Below the pieces are notes generated by a model. That model made no database searches. It was not told where the DNA came from and was given only the letters and a program-made list of their open reading frames with translations. A stretch of 8,790 bases of DNA, taken from Kmv42 sp040757455. GTDB taxonomy: Bacteria > Nitrospirota > Thermodesulfovibrionia > Thermodesulfovibrionales > SM23-35. This document shows, one piece after another, positions 6,809-8,790 of the stretch; the first letter of the stretch is position 1, and each line of letters begins with the position of its first letter. The stretch covers positions 1 to 8,790 of the forward strand of contig JBFLXE010000114.1 of assembly GCA_040757455.1 (NCBI GenBank), in the 5' to 3' direction. A program made the translations under genes and the position numbers.

Positions 6809-6851
6809 GGAGCGAAGGGCCTCAACTTGCCTGTATGAGATTCTTCGCTCC
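6809..6851. repeat. Inverted repeat / long hairpin upstream of comM
   Basis: GGAGCGAAG (6809-6817) and CTTCGCTCC (6843-6851) are perfect 9-bp complements. Inside them CTCA (6821-6824) pairs with TGAG (6836-6839) across symmetrical 3-nt bulges, leaving an 11-nt loop. No T-run follows, so intrinsic termination is not supported. It lies 51 bp after the repeat-protein stop and 14 bp before the comM -35 box. Confidence 0.7.
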
Positions 6852-6865
6852 AATCTTCCAGAATA

Positions 6866-6895
6866 TTGCTTTTGCAGAGTGCCTCACAATATAAT
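6866..6895 (+). promoter_or_regulatory. Promoter of comM, placed for a leaderless mRNA
   Basis: A perfect -10 box TATAAT (6890-6895) lies 18 nt after TTGCTT (6866-6871). The expected start point (6901-6903) coincides with the ATG at 6903. No Shine-Dalgarno sequence is present between box and start codon. Confidence 0.6.
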
Positions 6896-6902
6896 TTAGC
6901 AT

Positions 6903-8441
6903 ATGCTATCAAAAGTGCTGAGCGCCAGCATTCTGGGCATTGACGCCCACATCGTCGAAGTGGAAGTCGATATTACTTCACGAGGCTTGCCACATTTCTC
7001 CATGGTCGGATTGCCAGATGCCGCTGTCAAGGAATCAAAAGACAGGGTCAGGGCCGCATTGAAAAATATTGGCTTTCATTTTCCCCTGAAACAAATCACC
7101 GTAAACCTTGCGCCAGCAGACCTGAAAAAGGAAGGTTCTTCCTTTGACCTTCCCATTGCGATCGGAATTATCGCATGCGAAGGAATACTTGAGACGGTTC
7201 CACTTCATGACTTTCTGTTTTCGGGCGAGCTGTCGCTTGACGGAAAGATAAAACCTATTAGAGGTGCTCTGTCGATGGCCCTCAAGGCCAAAGAAGTCGG
7301 CTTGAAAGGACTAATTCTTCCGGAGGAAAATGCACCCGAGGCAGCAATTGTCGAAGGAATTCCTACGTACGCAATAAGTAGTCTTCCTGATGTTATCGAG
7401 TTTCTGCGAGGGATAAACAACAATGTATGTCCTTTTGAAGTTGATGTTCAGAAAGCCATGTTTGAAAACTCTGTGTACGAGGAAGATTTTGTTGACGTGA
7501 AAGGTCAGGAACATGCAAAACGCGCATTTGAAGTGGCTGCTGCGGGGGGACATAATGTACTGATGATCGGGCCTCCCGGTTCAGGAAAAACTATGCTTGC
7601 AAGAAGGCTGCCGACGATACTTCCGGGCATGACCTTTGATGAAGCTCTGGAAACAACAAGGATTCACAGCGTTGCCGGGCTCCTCAAAGATGGGCAGCCC
7701 TTGCTCGCCATCAGGCCGTTTCGTTCACCTCATCATACGATATCAGATGTCGCATTGATCGGTGGAGGACAGGTCCCGAGGCCGGGCGAGGTGAGCATTG
7801 CACACAATGGTGTACTGTTCCTCGATGAATTGCCCGAGTTTAAGAGAAACGTTCTTGAGGTATTGCGCCAGCCTCTTGAAAACGGCGAGGTGACTGTATC
7901 GAGAGCAGTAGCCTCTTTAACTTATCCTGCCTCATTTATGCTTGTCGCCGCCATGAACCCATGCCCCTGCGGTTATTTCAGTGACGACAGACATCAGTGC
8001 ACCTGCACACACGGACAGATACACCGCTACCGTCACAGGGTATCAGGTCCGCTTCTGGATCGCATCGACATCCACATAGAGGTCCCGGCTGTTCCTTATA
8101 AAGATTTGTCTAACGAGTATTCGGGGGAGAAATCGGCGGACATCAGGAAGAGGGTTGTAGCAGCAAGGGGAATACAACTTGAGCGTTTTAAAAAAGAAAA
8201 GAGAATTTATTCAAACGGACAGATGAAGACGAGGCACATCAAGAAATACTGTACATTAAGACCAGAAGCTCAATCCATCTTAGATACAGCAATGCAGAAA
8301 CTGGGGCTTTCTGCGCGCGCGTATACGAGAATACTTAAGTTAACAAGAACGATAGCCGATTTAGAGGCGTCGGAAGAGATTCAGTCACATCACGTTTCGG
8401 AGGCGATACAATACAGGACACTGGATAGAGGGGTGTATTAA
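6903..8441 (+). CDS. comM: ComM/YifB family Mg-chelatase-like AAA+ ATPase
   Basis: In transformable bacteria ComM is a hexameric helicase that extends branch migration of incoming DNA. The family is widespread, so the exact role here is inferred. The 512-residue length is typical. Residues 1 to about 170 form the N-terminal Lon-like (ChlI) domain, with RGLPHFSMVGLPDAAVKESKDR near the start. Walker A is GPPGSGKT (223-230), followed by FRSPHHT, and Walker B is VLFLDE (304-309). A four-cysteine cluster, Cys354, Cys356, Cys366 and Cys368, is followed by LLDRIDIHIEVP, and the last 100 residues match the Mg-chelatase C-terminal domain. The ATG gives the standard family N-terminus (MLSKVLSASILGIDA). 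It has no ribosome binding site. Its stop is TAA (8439-8441), with no clear terminator behind it. No competence genes are visible nearby. Confidence 0.95.
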   Translation: MLSKVLSASILGIDAHIVEVEVDITSRGLPHFSMVGLPDAAVKESKDRVRAALKNIGFHFPLKQITVNLAPADLKKEGSSFDLPIAIGIIACEGILETVPLHDFLFSGELSLDGKIKPIRGALSMALKAKEVGLKGLILPEENAPEAAIVEGIPTYAISSLPDVIEFLRGINNNVCPFEVDVQKAMFENSVYEEDFVDVKGQEHAKRAFEVAAAGGHNVLMIGPPGSGKTMLARRLPTILPGMTFDEALETTRIHSVAGLLKDGQPLLAIRPFRSPHHTISDVALIGGGQVPRPGEVSIAHNGVLFLDELPEFKRNVLEVLRQPLENGEVTVSRAVASLTYPASFMLVAAMNPCPCGYFSDDRHQCTCTHGQIHRYRHRVSGPLLDRIDIHIEVPAVPYKDLSNEYSGEKSADIRKRVVAARGIQLERFKKEKRIYSNGQMKTRHIKKYCTLRPEAQSILDTAMQKLGLSARAYTRILKLTRTIADLEASEEIQSHHVSEAIQYRTLDRGVY

Positions 8442-8533
8442 TTAATAGAGTTTACATTAAGGTCAGTACAGGACTCCCGGGGTCTACATTTATGAAGACA
8501 ACTCAGTTATGATACTAATAGGCTTTTGGAGAT

Positions 8534-8695
8534 ATGAAGTTGAGAAGAGTTCTTTTTATATCGGCCGGCATTATAGCGCTTTTCATCCTTGTCCTGGTTA
8601 TCTTTTTAATTTCAACAAACCTGAATGTTTACAAGCCGAGGATTGAAACCCTTTCGTCAGATGCTTTAGCCCAGATAATTCATAAATTCTGCTGA
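8534..8695 (+). pseudogene. AsmA-like protein, N-terminal fragment interrupted by an IS
   Basis: A 53-codon frame starts at ATG 8534 behind GGAG (8528-8531), which sits unusually close. It encodes a positively charged start (MKLRR), one membrane segment (about 7-27) and then NVYKPRIETLSSDAL. This matches the N-terminal pattern of AsmA-family envelope proteins, whose members have hundreds of residues and are linked to outer-membrane lipid transport. Residues 46-53 (AQIIHKFC) and the TGA at 8693 are read from the IS terminal sequence beginning at 8670. The native frame thus breaks off after about 45 residues. The AsmA assignment rests on a short N-terminus and is from memory; another single-anchor envelope protein is possible. 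The remainder of the gene, if present, lies beyond the IS outside the window. Confidence 0.6.
8670..8688 (+). repeat. Terminal inverted repeat, right copy
   Basis: CCCAGATAATTCATAAATT matches the reverse complement of 103-121 with two mismatches (positions 5 and 8). Five further outer bases (TTTAG, 8665-8669) are shared too. Inside the repeat the two ends are unrelated, as expected for the left and right ends of an IS. Confidence 0.6.
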
Positions 8696-8700
8696 AAAAA

Positions 8701-8776
8701 ATAGCCAACAATCCTGAGAGCTTTGGTATTATTAAGTTTGCAAAGGCTCAAAACCAAAGAAAGGATGGTTGGCTAT
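8701..8776 (+). promoter_or_regulatory. Foldback hairpin covering the transposase translation start
   Basis: ATAGCCAACAATCCT (8701-8715) pairs with AGGATGGTTGGCTAT (8762-8776) at 14 of 15 positions. Further in, CTTTGGT (8721-8727) pairs with ACCAAAG (8753-8759). The 3' arm contains most of the only AAGGA-like ribosome site (8761-8765) and the ATG at 8765, and ends directly before the ATG at 8777. A transcript entering from asmA would fold this structure and could hide the start. Confidence 0.65.
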
Positions 8777-8790
8777 ATGACAGAGTGTAT
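8777..8790 (+). CDS. Probable transposase, first codons only
   Basis: ATG at 8777 opens a frame (Met-Thr-Glu-Cys) that runs off the window; an in-frame ATG at 8765 (Met-Val-Gly-Tyr-Met) is an alternative start. AAGGA at 8761-8765 lies 11 nt before the later ATG. Its position just inside an IS end is the main evidence. The family is unproven. Confidence 0.35.

Larger units (their letters stand above)
8670..8790 (+). mobile_element. Left end of an insertion sequence (partial, continues past the window)
   Basis: The element starts at CCCAGATAATTC, the counterpart of the repeat at 103-121. It continues with a long hairpin (8701-8776) and a reading frame open to the window end. It cuts the AsmA-like frame. 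The first residues, MTEC, recall transposases of the IS1380 group from memory, but 14 bases cannot settle the family. Confidence 0.6.

Noticed and set aside
122..8669. Composite transposon carried by the two flanking IS copies
   Set aside because: The content is core metabolism, tRNAs and comM with normal operon structure. The right IS interrupts a native gene, so independent insertions are simpler.
1..8790. CRISPR array or phage region
   Set aside because: No short regularly spaced repeats, cas genes or phage genes are visible; the only tandem repeat is the coding duplication at 5822-6485.

Overview
The window carries housekeeping genes of a Gram-negative bacterium of moderate GC content, bounded at both ends by what look like copies of one insertion sequence (IS) type. 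A lysine/diaminopimelate (DAP) operon, an Aquifex-type aconitase, a ComM/YifB ATPase and the start of an AsmA-like protein together suggest Nitrospirota or Desulfobacterota. That placement is an inference from gene content and protein style, not a measurement.

Layout. Positions 1-121 are the terminal part of a mobile element whose 19-bp terminal repeat ends at 121, next to the dapA stop codon. lysA, dapF and dapA (3175 down to 122) form a leftward operon covering the late steps of lysine and meso-DAP synthesis. A divergent promoter region separates lysA from a rightward aconitase gene (best start TTG 3331). Tandem tRNA-Lys(UUU) and tRNA-Glu(UUC) follow at 5318-5475; their likely promoter overlaps the aconitase stop codon. 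A strong sigma70-type promoter (5648-5676) then drives a secreted protein gene with two near-identical 111-residue repeats and a fibronectin type III-like C-terminal domain. That gene is split by a 2-nt deletion in the first repeat. A hairpin (6809-6851) precedes comM (6903-8441), which has a perfect -10 box placed for a leaderless transcript. An AsmA-like gene begins at 8534 but is cut after about 45 codons by a second IS end (8670-8790). That end carries a long hairpin and the first codons of a probable transposase.

How the parts relate. DapA opens the DAP branch; DapF makes meso-DAP; LysA decarboxylates it to lysine. Meso-DAP and lysine feed peptidoglycan and protein synthesis, while aconitase belongs to the TCA cycle. 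ComM is a branch-migration helicase in transformation. No new multi-gene system is evident. The points most worth a second look are the paired IS ends, the foldback structure over the transposase start, the interrupted asmA, the frameshifted repeat protein, and the leaderless architecture of comM.
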